Shown here piece after piece: positions 1 through 7,248 of a stretch of 64,000 nucleotides of DNA. Both the position numbers and the translations under genes were made by a program. The notes under the pieces were generated by a model that saw only the letters and a program-made list of their open reading frames with translations, did no database searches and was not told where the DNA came from. This DNA is from Phycisphaerae bacterium (GTDB lineage Bacteria; Planctomycetota; Phycisphaerae; Phycisphaerales; UBA1924). The DNA is taken from NCBI GenBank assembly GCA_016793805.1, contig JAEUIZ010000042.1, forward strand, positions 1-64,000, in the 5' to 3' direction. Every line of letters begins with the position of its first letter. Within the stretch, counting starts at the first letter, position 1.

Positions 1-35
1 CCCGGCGCCACCCCGCCACCTGGGCGCCCCGCCCA

Positions 36-51
36 CCCCCCCCCCCCCCCC
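36..51. repeat. C16 homopolymer run
   Basis: An uninterrupted run of 16 cytosines lies about 180 nt upstream of the kynU -10 box. It is one of three G/C runs of 13 or more in this window; the other two lie inside the 5' ends of exported-protein genes. Its position relative to any upstream gene is unknown because the window starts here. Confidence 0.9.
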
Positions 52-231
52 TACCGCGAGTGCCACGAGGTTGCGAGTGGGACATGCGGAACTCCATGCC
101 GACGCGGCGTCGGCGAGGCCAATTTAACAGAATGTGGGAGCGAGTCAAGGTGTTCTTGCGAGCGTTCGGTGGCAGAGGGCCGAAGGGCGAGCGGTCGGGC
201 TGGGTGGCGGCGGCTGGCGGTGGATGGACGC

Positions 232-237
232 CATAAT
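232..237 (+). promoter_or_regulatory. -10 box of kynU, leaderless type
   Basis: CATAAT lies 6 nt before the ATG at 244, and no Shine-Dalgarno sequence precedes that ATG. Transcription would begin at or next to the start codon. The same spacing recurs at many genes in this window. Confidence 0.55.
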
Positions 238-243
238 GCTGCC

Positions 244-1593
244 ATGGCTCAGGCGAGGGACATGGCGCGGCGGGACGAGGGGTATGCCCGGGAGCAGGAC
301 GCTGGCGATGCGCTCGCGTGGTGCCGGGAGTTGTTCCACGTGCCGCCGGCGCCGGGCGGCGGGCCGAGCGTGTACCTGACGGGCAACTCGCTGGGGTTGC
401 AGCCGAAGGCGACACGGGCGGCGGTGGAGGCGGAGTTGGAGGACTGGGCGCGGCTGGGGGTCGGGGCGCACCTGCACGGTCGGCATCCGTGGCTCCCGGC
501 GCACGAGTCGGTGCGCGAGCCGCTGGCGCGGCTGGTGGGGGCGCTCCCGCACGAGGTCGTGGCGATGAACAGCCTGACGGTGAACCTGCACCTGCTCATG
601 GTGTCGTTCTATCGCCCGACGGAGGCGCGGCATCGGATCGTGATCGAGGACTCGGCGTTCCCGTCGGACTCGTATGCCGTCGCGTCGCAGGCCGCGTTTC
701 ATGGGTTCGACCCGCGAGAGGCGGTCGTTCGGCTTGGTCCTCGGGATGGCGAGGCGACGCTGCGGACCGAGGATATCGAGGGGTACCTCGCGCGCGAGGG
801 GCGGAGCGTGGCGCTCGTGCTGCTGGGCGGGGTGAACTACCTCAGCGGGCAGTGGTTCGAGATGGAGCGGATCACGGCGGCGGCGCGCGAGCAGGGGTGC
901 ATGGTGGGGTGGGACCTGGCGCACGCGGCGGGAAACGTCACGCTGCGACTGCATGAGTGGGGCGTCGACTTCGCGGCGTGGTGCTCGTACAAGTACCTCA
1001 ACTCTGGGCCGGGCGCGGTGGCGGGGGCGTTCGTGCATGAGCGGCACACGCGCGGAGCGGCGGAAGGGCAGGGGTCGAAGGCCGGCGGCGATGCCGGGGC
1101 CTTGCCGCGGTTCGCGGGATGGTGGGGGAACGACCCGGCGACGCGGTTCCGGATGGGGTCGGAGTTCGTGCCGGTGGCGAGCGCGGACGCGTGGCAACTC
1201 TCGAACCCGCCGATCCTGGCGCTGGCGCCGCTGCGGGCGTCGCTGGAGGTCTTTGACCGAGTGGGCATGGCGTCGCTGCGGGCGAAGTCGGAGCGGTTGA
1301 CGGCGTACATGGAATCGCTGCTGGAGGCGAGGCTGGGCGGGCGGGTGCGCGTGCTGACGCCGCGGGACCGCGGGCAGCGGGGCGCGCAACTGTCGCTGGT
1401 GGTTCCGGGCGTGAGTCGGGACGTGGAGCGGCGGCTGCACGAGCGCGGGGTGGTGGTGGACTTCCGCGAGCCGGACGTGATCCGGGCGGCGCCAGTGCCG
1501 CTGTATTGCACGTTCCAAGACGTGTGGCGGTTCGTCGAGGCTCTGGCGGCGATCTTGGGGGTCGAGGGGGGCACCGGGGGGCTAGGGCGATGA
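244..1593 (+). CDS. kynU: Kynureninase
   Basis: A PLP-dependent enzyme of 449 residues that cleaves kynurenine or 3-hydroxykynurenine to (3-hydroxy)anthranilate plus alanine. Family motifs are clear: YLTGNSLGLQP near the N-terminus, GWDLAHAAGN for cofactor binding, and the Schiff-base lysine in CSYKYLNSGPG (Lys250). Length fits the family. I chose the ATG at 244 over the in-frame ATG at 169 because residues before 244 do not resemble kynureninase and a -10 box sits 6 nt upstream. Its stop overlaps the next start as ATGA, so it is translationally coupled to the monooxygenase/formamidase fusion. Together they cover three consecutive steps of tryptophan breakdown toward NAD. No tryptophan dioxygenase is in the window. 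Confidence 0.95.
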   Translation: MAQARDMARRDEGYAREQDAGDALAWCRELFHVPPAPGGGPSVYLTGNSLGLQPKATRAAVEAELEDWARLGVGAHLHGRHPWLPAHESVREPLARLVGALPHEVVAMNSLTVNLHLLMVSFYRPTEARHRIVIEDSAFPSDSYAVASQAAFHGFDPREAVVRLGPRDGEATLRTEDIEGYLAREGRSVALVLLGGVNYLSGQWFEMERITAAAREQGCMVGWDLAHAAGNVTLRLHEWGVDFAAWCSYKYLNSGPGAVAGAFVHERHTRGAAEGQGSKAGGDAGALPRFAGWWGNDPATRFRMGSEFVPVASADAWQLSNPPILALAPLRASLEVFDRVGMASLRAKSERLTAYMESLLEARLGGRVRVLTPRDRGQRGAQLSLVVPGVSRDVERRLHERGVVVDFREPDVIRAAPVPLYCTFQDVWRFVEALAAILGVEGGTGGLGR

Positions 1594-3647
1594 GCGGGAC
1601 GGCGATCATCGTGGGCGACGGCCTGGCCGGGGCGCTGCTGGCGGTCCTGCTGGCACGGGACGGGTGGCGTGTGCGAGTGTTCGAGCGTCGGCCGGATCCT
1701 CGCGCGAGGGGATACGCAGGCGGGCGGTCGATCAACCTCGCGCTCTCGGCGCGGGGGCTCGCGGGGCTGGCGGCGGCGGGGCTGGAGCGCACGGTGCGCG
1801 AGCGGGACATCATCCCGATGCCGGGGCGGATGATCCACGCTCGAGACGGGGCGCTGACGTTCCAGCCGTACAGCAAGGATCCGCGCGAGGCGATCAACTC
1901 GGTGTCGCGTGGCGGGCTGAACCTGACGCTCATCGAGGCCGCGGCGGCGTGCCCGGGCGTCGAACTGATCTTCGATCACCTGTGCGTGGACCTGGACGTG
2001 GGCGGTGGGGGTGCATCGCCCGCGGCGATCTTTCGGCGGAGCGACGGGTCGCTCGCACGGGCCGAGGGGGACCTAGTAGTCGGCGCGGATGGCGCGTTCT
2101 CGGCGGTGCGCGGCGTGCTGCAACGAACCGACCGATTCGAGTATTCGCAGACGTACCTCGAGCACGGGTACAAGGAGTTGCACATCCCGAGCGCGGGGGG
2201 GCGCGGCCACAGCGGCACGGCACAGGCTCCGAGGGATGCCTTCGCGATGGAGCCGCACTCGCTGCACATCTGGCCTCGGGGCGGGGCGATGATGATCGCG
2301 CTGCCGAACCGGGACGGGTCGTTCACGTGCACGCTGTTCTGGCCGTTCGAGGGGGAGCACTCGTTCGCGGGACTGCGGACGCGGGCGGAGGTGGAGGCGT
2401 TCTTCGGCGAGCACTACGCGGATGCGGTGCCCCTGATGCCGACGCTGGCGGAGGACTTCCTGCGGAACCCGGCGAGTTCGCTGGTGACGGTGCGATGCCG
2501 GCCGTGGAGGCACGAGGGGAAGGTGGTGCTGGTGGGGGACGCGGCGCACGCGATCGTGCCGTTCTATGGGCAGGGGATCAACTGCGGGTTCGAGGACTGC
2601 GTCGAGTTGGCGTCGCGGCTGCGCGAGCACGGGGATCGGGCCGAGGCGCTGGCGGCGTACGAGTCGGCGCGGAAGCCCAACGCCGACGCCATCGCGGACA
2701 TGGCGCTCGAGAACTTCGTAGAGATGCGCGACAAGACGGGTCGGCCCGAGTTCCTCTATCGAAAGCGGGTCGAGCAGGCGATCCACGCGGCGTTCCCCGA
2801 TCGCTGGACGCCGCAGTACAACCTCGTGAGTTTCTCGACGGTGCCGTATGTCGAGGCGCGTCGGCGCGGTCGGGAACTCGACGCCGTGATCGACGGGGTC
2901 GTTTCGGCGGTGCCGATGGGCTCGATTGAGGCGATGGGCGAGGCGCGGTGGCGAGCCGAGGTCGCGGGCGTGGTCGAGCGAGGGTGCGGCCACGGGGGTG
3001 CGGCGTCGAGACGGGCGGAGGCGATCGACCTCTCGCCCCCGCTGACGCCGGAGATCAACGTCTGGCCGGGCGACACGGCGCTCTCGCGCGAGGTACTGTG
3101 CGACCTGGAGCGCGGCGCGAGCATTACATTGAGCACGCTGCGGACGACCGTGCATGTGGGATCGCATGCGGACGGCCCGTGTCACTACGGGCGCGGCGCG
3201 CCGGGCGTGGGCGAGATGCCGCTGCGGCACTACCTGGGCCCGTGCCACGTCGTGGACGCCCCGACGCCCCGCGGCGGACGTGTGCGAGTCGAGGATCTCC
3301 GCGGCGGGCTCGGGTCGATTCGACATCCGCGCGTGCTCATCCGCACCGGGACGTTTGCCGACCCGTGCAGATGGAACGCGGACTTTGCCGGGCTCTCGGA
3401 GGAGTTGGTCGAGGCGCTGGCGTCGCGCGGCGTCATCACCATCGGCATCGACACGCCGAGCGTGGACGTGCAGGAGTCCAAGGACCTGCCCGCGCACCAC
3501 GCGATCCTCCGGCACGGGATCGCGATTGTCGAGGGGTTGGTGCTCGCGGGCGTGACGCCGGGGGAGTACGAACTCATCGCCCTGCCGCTGCGGCTCGTGG
3601 GCTTCGACGCGAGCCCCGTCCGCGCGGTGCTGCGTCCGATCGCGTGA
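1590..3647 (+). CDS. Kynurenine 3-monooxygenase fused to kynurenine formamidase
   Basis: A 685-residue two-domain protein. Residues 1 to about 440 are an FAD monooxygenase: VGDGLAG dinucleotide motif at the N-terminus, the KMO signature GRSINLALSARG, and GDAAHAIVPFYGQGINCGFE for FAD ribityl binding. Residues from about 479 to the end are a metal-dependent KynB-type formamidase beginning IDLSPPLTPEINVWPGD, with the metal motif HVGSHADGPCH at 522-532 (H522, H526, D528, H532). The first domain hydroxylates kynurenine and the second makes kynurenine from N-formylkynurenine. The start ATG overlaps the kynU stop (ATGA). I see no stop or frame change between the domains, so this is a true fusion. 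A single symbol would mislead, so none is given. Confidence 0.93.
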   Translation: MSGTAIIVGDGLAGALLAVLLARDGWRVRVFERRPDPRARGYAGGRSINLALSARGLAGLAAAGLERTVRERDIIPMPGRMIHARDGALTFQPYSKDPREAINSVSRGGLNLTLIEAAAACPGVELIFDHLCVDLDVGGGGASPAAIFRRSDGSLARAEGDLVVGADGAFSAVRGVLQRTDRFEYSQTYLEHGYKELHIPSAGGRGHSGTAQAPRDAFAMEPHSLHIWPRGGAMMIALPNRDGSFTCTLFWPFEGEHSFAGLRTRAEVEAFFGEHYADAVPLMPTLAEDFLRNPASSLVTVRCRPWRHEGKVVLVGDAAHAIVPFYGQGINCGFEDCVELASRLREHGDRAEALAAYESARKPNADAIADMALENFVEMRDKTGRPEFLYRKRVEQAIHAAFPDRWTPQYNLVSFSTVPYVEARRRGRELDAVIDGVVSAVPMGSIEAMGEARWRAEVAGVVERGCGHGGAASRRAEAIDLSPPLTPEINVWPGDTALSREVLCDLERGASITLSTLRTTVHVGSHADGPCHYGRGAPGVGEMPLRHYLGPCHVVDAPTPRGGRVRVEDLRGGLGSIRHPRVLIRTGTFADPCRWNADFAGLSEELVEALASRGVITIGIDTPSVDVQESKDLPAHHAILRHGIAIVEGLVLAGVTPGEYELIALPLRLVGFDASPVRAVLRPIA

Positions 3648-3653
3648 GTCGCG

Positions 3654-5171
3654 TCAGCGCGGCCCGAGTTTAACCCTTGCCGTTGCGTGCGTCTTGCCGC
3701 GGCGGAAAGAGACCTCGACCTCGTCGCCGACCTGGTGCTCGCCGAGGATGCGGACGAGTTCGTTCAGGTCGCGTGTGGGCTTCCCGTCGATGGCGGTGAT
3801 CGCGTCGCCCCGGCGGAGTCCCGCGGCGCGGGCGGCGGAATCGCGCGGGGGGATCTCGGCGATCGTCGGGCCGTCGCCCGTGCCGGGGTCCACCTCGACG
3901 CCTAGCCCCGCGCGTCCGGGCTTGATCTGCTCGGCCACCGTCGGGAGCGCCCGCAGCCACGCGCGATAGTCCGCCTCGATCGCCGGGAGGTCCTTGCCCA
4001 GCGCCGCCTCGATGGCGCGCAGGCCCGTCGGGTCCGCCGCGTGGTCGCGCGTGTACGCGGCGTACCAGTCCCTGAGTTTCCCCGTGTCGGCGAGGTAGAG
4101 GAAGAACGCGCGGGCCTGGGCGTAGTGTGCGAGGGGGTTGGTGCTCGTGAACCGATCGCGCGGCGTCGTCGCCAGTTGCTTCAGCGGCATCAGCCGGTTG
4201 GCTTGCAGCAATCGCTTGGCGATGTTCGTGCGCCACGACGCGACCGGGCGGAGCGATGTCCCGCCCGCGCCGGCAGCAACGCTCTCGTAGTCCTCTACGA
4301 GCGAGCACAGCCCCTCCTGGATCCAGATCGGGTGGTCCTGTCCGAGGCGAGTGGCGGAGCGCCAGTGCAGGACGTGGAAGAACTCGTGCCGGAGCGTCGC
4401 GCCGAGGTCCTGGGCCACGAGGCGCTTCTGGTCGTGGACGTACGAGCCGCCGATGCCCGCGGCCGCGAGCGACGGGCCGTATTCTGCGCGCAACCACTTG
4501 GTGAAGTCCCTGGGCGTGGGGAGCAGGACGACGGTCCAGGCGTCGTCGGCGGAGGCGGCCTGGTCGCCCAACTCGGGAAAGACGTTGGCGACGCCCCAGT
4601 CAAAGAGCCGCGAGAGGTCGGCCCGCGCCTGCTCGAACGATGTCGCGTCGAAGGCGGAAAGGAACGCCACGCGGAGGCGCGTGTCGCGCTCGGCTGTGTA
4701 GGCCGTGGTCTTGGTCGTCAGCCTGTCGCGCGTGACGCGGAGGTTGGTCTCGAGGTGCCGATCGAGGATCCGGGGCCAGGCCTCGATCAGCCGGCGGAAG
4801 GCGTCCTCGCGGCGAGCGGCGCGGAGTTGCGGGTCGCGCGTCAGCGTGAAGCGATCGACGAACCCGTGCTCGACGGCCTTGACGAGCCACTCGCAGGCGT
4901 CCGCCCCCTCGCCCCGCAGCGAGCGCACGCACGCGATGTTGTAGTAGATCACGAAGTTGTCCGGGTCGAGTGCCAGTTGGTCGCGCAGCAGTCGCTCGGC
5001 CTCGGGGAGATCGCCCCGGCGGATGGCCTCGAAGGCGCGCGCCTGCAGCGCCGCGGCCCGGGCCTCCGGGTCGGCCTCCTGCCGGGTGGATTGGTCGGGC
5101 TCGACCTGCGCCACCGCCGCGAGCGGCGAGAGCAATGCCAATGCGCACGCGGTGAGCGCGGCGAGTCTCAT
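3654..5171 (-). CDS. Exported TPR / gluzincin-like peptidase / PDZ protein (DUF1570-like)
   Basis: A 505-residue protein with a Sec signal peptide (MRLAALTACALALLSPLAAVAQ). TPR-like sequence follows at about residues 35-110 (EAIRRGDLPEAERLLRDQL). A zinc-peptidase core carries HEFFH at 262-266 and a downstream glutamate in WIQEGLCSL (E286), the spacing of gluzincins. A C-terminal PDZ domain spans about 420-505 (GLRRGDAITAIDGKP). By analogy with DUF1570 / peptidase MA-like proteins it is a secreted or periplasmic protease; the substrate is unknown. Its start overlaps the purN stop (ATGA), so the two are co-transcribed. It converges on the kynurenine fusion gene with only 6 nt between stops. Confidence 0.8.
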   Translation of the reverse strand: MRLAALTACALALLSPLAAVAQVEPDQSTRQEADPEARAAALQARAFEAIRRGDLPEAERLLRDQLALDPDNFVIYYNIACVRSLRGEGADACEWLVKAVEHGFVDRFTLTRDPQLRAARREDAFRRLIEAWPRILDRHLETNLRVTRDRLTTKTTAYTAERDTRLRVAFLSAFDATSFEQARADLSRLFDWGVANVFPELGDQAASADDAWTVVLLPTPRDFTKWLRAEYGPSLAAAGIGGSYVHDQKRLVAQDLGATLRHEFFHVLHWRSATRLGQDHPIWIQEGLCSLVEDYESVAAGAGGTSLRPVASWRTNIAKRLLQANRLMPLKQLATTPRDRFTSTNPLAHYAQARAFFLYLADTGKLRDWYAAYTRDHAADPTGLRAIEAALGKDLPAIEADYRAWLRALPTVAEQIKPGRAGLGVEVDPGTGDGPTIAEIPPRDSAARAAGLRRGDAITAIDGKPTRDLNELVRILGEHQVGDEVEVSFRRGKTHATARVKLGPR

Positions 5172-5758
5172 GTCCGGGCCTCCGGTGCGGGGAGTTGGCG
5201 GATCAGCGTCGCCAGCGCCTCGGGGTACGCCTCGCGCTCGAGTTCAAAGACCCGCGCGGCGAGCGTCTCGGGCGTGTCGCCCGGCAGGACCGGGCAGGTG
5301 CGTTGGAGCAGGATCGGGCCGGTGTCGTACTCGTCCCCGCACAGGTGGACGGTGCACCCGCTGGTGTGCGCCCCGGCGTCGATGACGGCCCGATGGACGC
5401 GCGGGCCGAACATCCCCGGGCCCCCGAACGCGGGCAGGAGCGCGGGGTGCATGTTCACGACGCGCCCGCGATACGACTCGGGGATCGGGACGAGGTGGAG
5501 GTATCCGGCGAGCACCACGAGGTCGATGTCGTGCTGCCGGAGGACGGATTCGAGGCGTGCGGCCGAGAGCCTTCCGGGCTCAACGAGGACGGGGATGCCG
5601 GCGCTGCGCGCGATGGCGGCGCCGGGGCACTCGCGCGAGGCGAGGACGAGCCCGATGCGTGCGGGAAGTTCGCCCCGGCGGATGTGCGAGATGAGGCTGT
5701 CGAGGGTGCGCCCGGTGCCGGAGAGCAAAACCGCCAGCGTGGCCTCGCGCGTTCGCAT
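5168..5758 (-). CDS. purN: Phosphoribosylglycinamide formyltransferase
   Basis: A 196-residue PurN that transfers formyl from 10-formyl-THF to GAR in purine synthesis. Catalytic residues are visible: N102 and H104 in VVNMHPALLPAFGG, and D145 in GDEYDTGPIL. HTSGCTVH is the usual conserved strand. The phosphate-binding loop is LLSGTGRTLDSL, slightly different from the common SGNGSNLQ. I chose the ATG at 5758, 15 codons inside the longest frame, because it sits 7 nt after a TACGCT -10 box and fits the family N-terminus. It overlaps the downstream peptidase gene by 4 nt. Confidence 0.93.
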   Translation of the reverse strand: MRTREATLAVLLSGTGRTLDSLISHIRRGELPARIGLVLASRECPGAAIARSAGIPVLVEPGRLSAARLESVLRQHDIDLVVLAGYLHLVPIPESYRGRVVNMHPALLPAFGGPGMFGPRVHRAVIDAGAHTSGCTVHLCGDEYDTGPILLQRTCPVLPGDTPETLAARVFELEREAYPEALATLIRQLPAPEART

Positions 5759-5765
5759 CGCCCAA

Positions 5766-5771
5766 AGCGTA
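5766..5771 (-). promoter_or_regulatory. -10 box of purN, leaderless type
   Basis: TACGCT on the minus strand, 7 nt before the purN ATG at 5758, with no Shine-Dalgarno. It lies in the short gap after the ankyrin gene, so purN need not depend on upstream transcription. Confidence 0.5.
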
Positions 5772-5799
5772 GCCGGCGCGGGGACGCGCCCGAGCGCCG

Positions 5800-6582
5800 T
5801 CACGCCCGGTCCGCGAGCACGAGCCAGTCGGCTTCGGCGACCTGGAGCCGCGTGGCTTTGCCGTCGGCAACAGTGAACGTCACGTGGACGTTGGGTGCGC
5901 CGACCGGGTGGAACCGATGCCCGTCGATGCGTCGGAGCGCGCGGTCGATGCCCTTGGGGGCCCGGATCGCCATGCCGAACCCGGTGGACTTGATCTCGAT
6001 CTCCCCGCTGGGCGTGGCGTAACGCCCAAGGTACATCTTCATGTCGTCATCGGAGAGCGGGACTTGCACCGGCCCCGCGGCGCCGTCGAGCGAAGCGACG
6101 TACGCGATCATGCCCTCGTGCTTGCCGGCCTTTGCGTGATCGAGGAGGGAGATGCCGTGCGGCCCCGGGGTGCGCTGGACGCCCGGCTGGGCCGCGACCA
6201 TGGCGCGGACGGCATCGACCATCCCGAGCATGGTGGCGGCGAAGAGGTCGAGGCGCGCGCCGTGCTCGAGGAGAAGGAGGGCGATGTCTCGATGCCCGAC
6301 GTGCGACGCGGCACCGAGGGCCGACTCCCAGTCGCCGAAGCCCCAGTCGTAGGCGGACTTGGCGAGCGCGGGGTGCCGGCCGAGCAACTCGCGCACCCTG
6401 GCTTGGTTCCCGTGCGAGGCGCCGACAAACTCGGCGACCAGTTCGCGAGGGTGGTACGGAAACTCGGGCCATCCGCCCTGGGCCTCGGGGGGTGCTCCCT
6501 CGGGCTGGCGGGCGTTCGCGACGGCGGCGATCGCGCCCACGCTTCCGACGACGAAGGCGCGACGATCGATGGATGGCGGCAT
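5800..6582 (-). CDS. Ankyrin-repeat protein with a Tat-like signal
   Basis: A 260-residue protein. The N-terminus MPPSIDRRAFVVGSVGAIAA has a twin-arginine signal and hydrophobic stretch, so it is probably exported folded. Residues about 45-150 carry two to three ankyrin-like repeats (ALGAASHVGHRDIALLLLEH, GISLLDHAKAGKHEGMIAYV). The C-terminal third (MYLGRYATPSGEIEIKSTGF) looks like a small beta domain of the type following catalytic domains in serine-hydrolase proteins, but no catalytic motif is seen. Upstream in-frame starts reach 6681, but the ATG at 6582 begins exactly at the signal peptide and TTATAC lies 5 nt before it. Function is not assigned. Confidence 0.75.
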   Translation of the reverse strand: MPPSIDRRAFVVGSVGAIAAVANARQPEGAPPEAQGGWPEFPYHPRELVAEFVGASHGNQARVRELLGRHPALAKSAYDWGFGDWESALGAASHVGHRDIALLLLEHGARLDLFAATMLGMVDAVRAMVAAQPGVQRTPGPHGISLLDHAKAGKHEGMIAYVASLDGAAGPVQVPLSDDDMKMYLGRYATPSGEIEIKSTGFGMAIRAPKGIDRALRRIDGHRFHPVGAPNVHVTFTVADGKATRLQVAEADWLVLADRA

Positions 6583-6768
6583 GTGCTGTATAACGCCCGA
6601 GCGAGCCAAACGTTCCGTCCCCGAAGGTTCGGAGCGCGCGCCGCGGTTCGAATCGCACCGTTCGCCCTGGATGGACGACACCCTGGCTCGCGGGCGAGGT
6701 CACGCCAGTGCGGGTCGAATGGGCGCGATGCCGATGCGATGCGGTGGGCCGGGCGGAGGGGGCACTAT

Positions 6769-7158
6769 CTATGGCAAGGCCGCGGTCGGGGGCGAACGGA
6801 ATGGGATCGGCTTTCCGCTCCCGTCCACCGCCACCAGCGTGAGCGTCGCGGACGTGACCGGCACCGATTGGCCGGTCGAGAATCGCTCGGCCTCGACCTC
6901 GATGCGGACCGTCACGCTCGTGGTTCCCGTGCGGATGGTCTGGGCATAGAAGCAGGCCACGTCGCCCAGCAGGACGGGGGCACGGAAGTCCACCTTGTCG
7001 ATCGAGGCCGTCACCCAGCGATGGGCCCCGTGGCGGCGTGCCTCGACGAACCCCGCCTGGTCGATGTAACTGAGGATGACGCCCCCGAAGATCGTGCCAT
7101 ACTGGTTCGTGTCCCGCGGCATGGTGACGACGCGGAGCGCAAGGTGGCGGGTGGTCAT
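6769..7158 (-). CDS. Acyl-CoA thioesterase, hotdog fold (YciA/ACOT-like)
   Basis: A 129-residue hotdog-fold thioesterase. VTMPRDTNQYGTIFGGVILS matches the conserved N-terminal segment of YciA-type acyl-CoA hydrolases (the MPxDTNxxGxxFGG pattern), followed by the HotDog helix YIDQAGFVEA and the strand VDFRAPVLLGD. It would hydrolyse acyl-CoA thioesters in the cytoplasm; chain-length preference cannot be read. The ATG at 7158 is used because TACGCT lies 6 nt upstream; an in-frame ATG at 7185 would add nine unrelated residues. It is divergent from the prolyl oligopeptidase gene. Confidence 0.88.
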   Translation of the reverse strand: MTTRHLALRVVTMPRDTNQYGTIFGGVILSYIDQAGFVEARRHGAHRWVTASIDKVDFRAPVLLGDVACFYAQTIRTGTTSVTVRIEVEAERFSTGQSVPVTSATLTLVAVDGSGKPIPFRSPPTAALP

Positions 7159-7164
7159 GCCCCG

Positions 7165-7170
7165 AGCGTA
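7165..7170 (-). promoter_or_regulatory. -10 box of thioesterase gene, leaderless type
   Basis: TACGCT on the minus strand, 6 nt before the ATG at 7158, with no Shine-Dalgarno between. Confidence 0.5.
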
Positions 7171-7248
7171 CGCAGGCGGGGCCATGTGGCGTCGGGGCGC
7201 GTTCGGGCGCGGCGTATGATGTGTGTCCCCTCACCTTGGAGAATCCCG

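Noticed and set aside
145..1979. Long minus-strand ORFs opposite kynU and the fusion gene
   Set aside because: Arg/Pro/His-rich translations with no domain, antisense to clear enzymes; typical GC-rich shadow frames.
6640..6670. GGTTCGAATC, resembling a tRNA T-loop
   Set aside because: Flanking bases do not form the T-stem and no anticodon or acceptor stem is present on either strand.
5884..7248. The 455 codons in frame upstream of the prolyl oligopeptidase start
   Set aside because: They run antisense to the ankyrin and thioesterase genes and lack similarity; the signal peptide and Shine-Dalgarno place the start at 7249.
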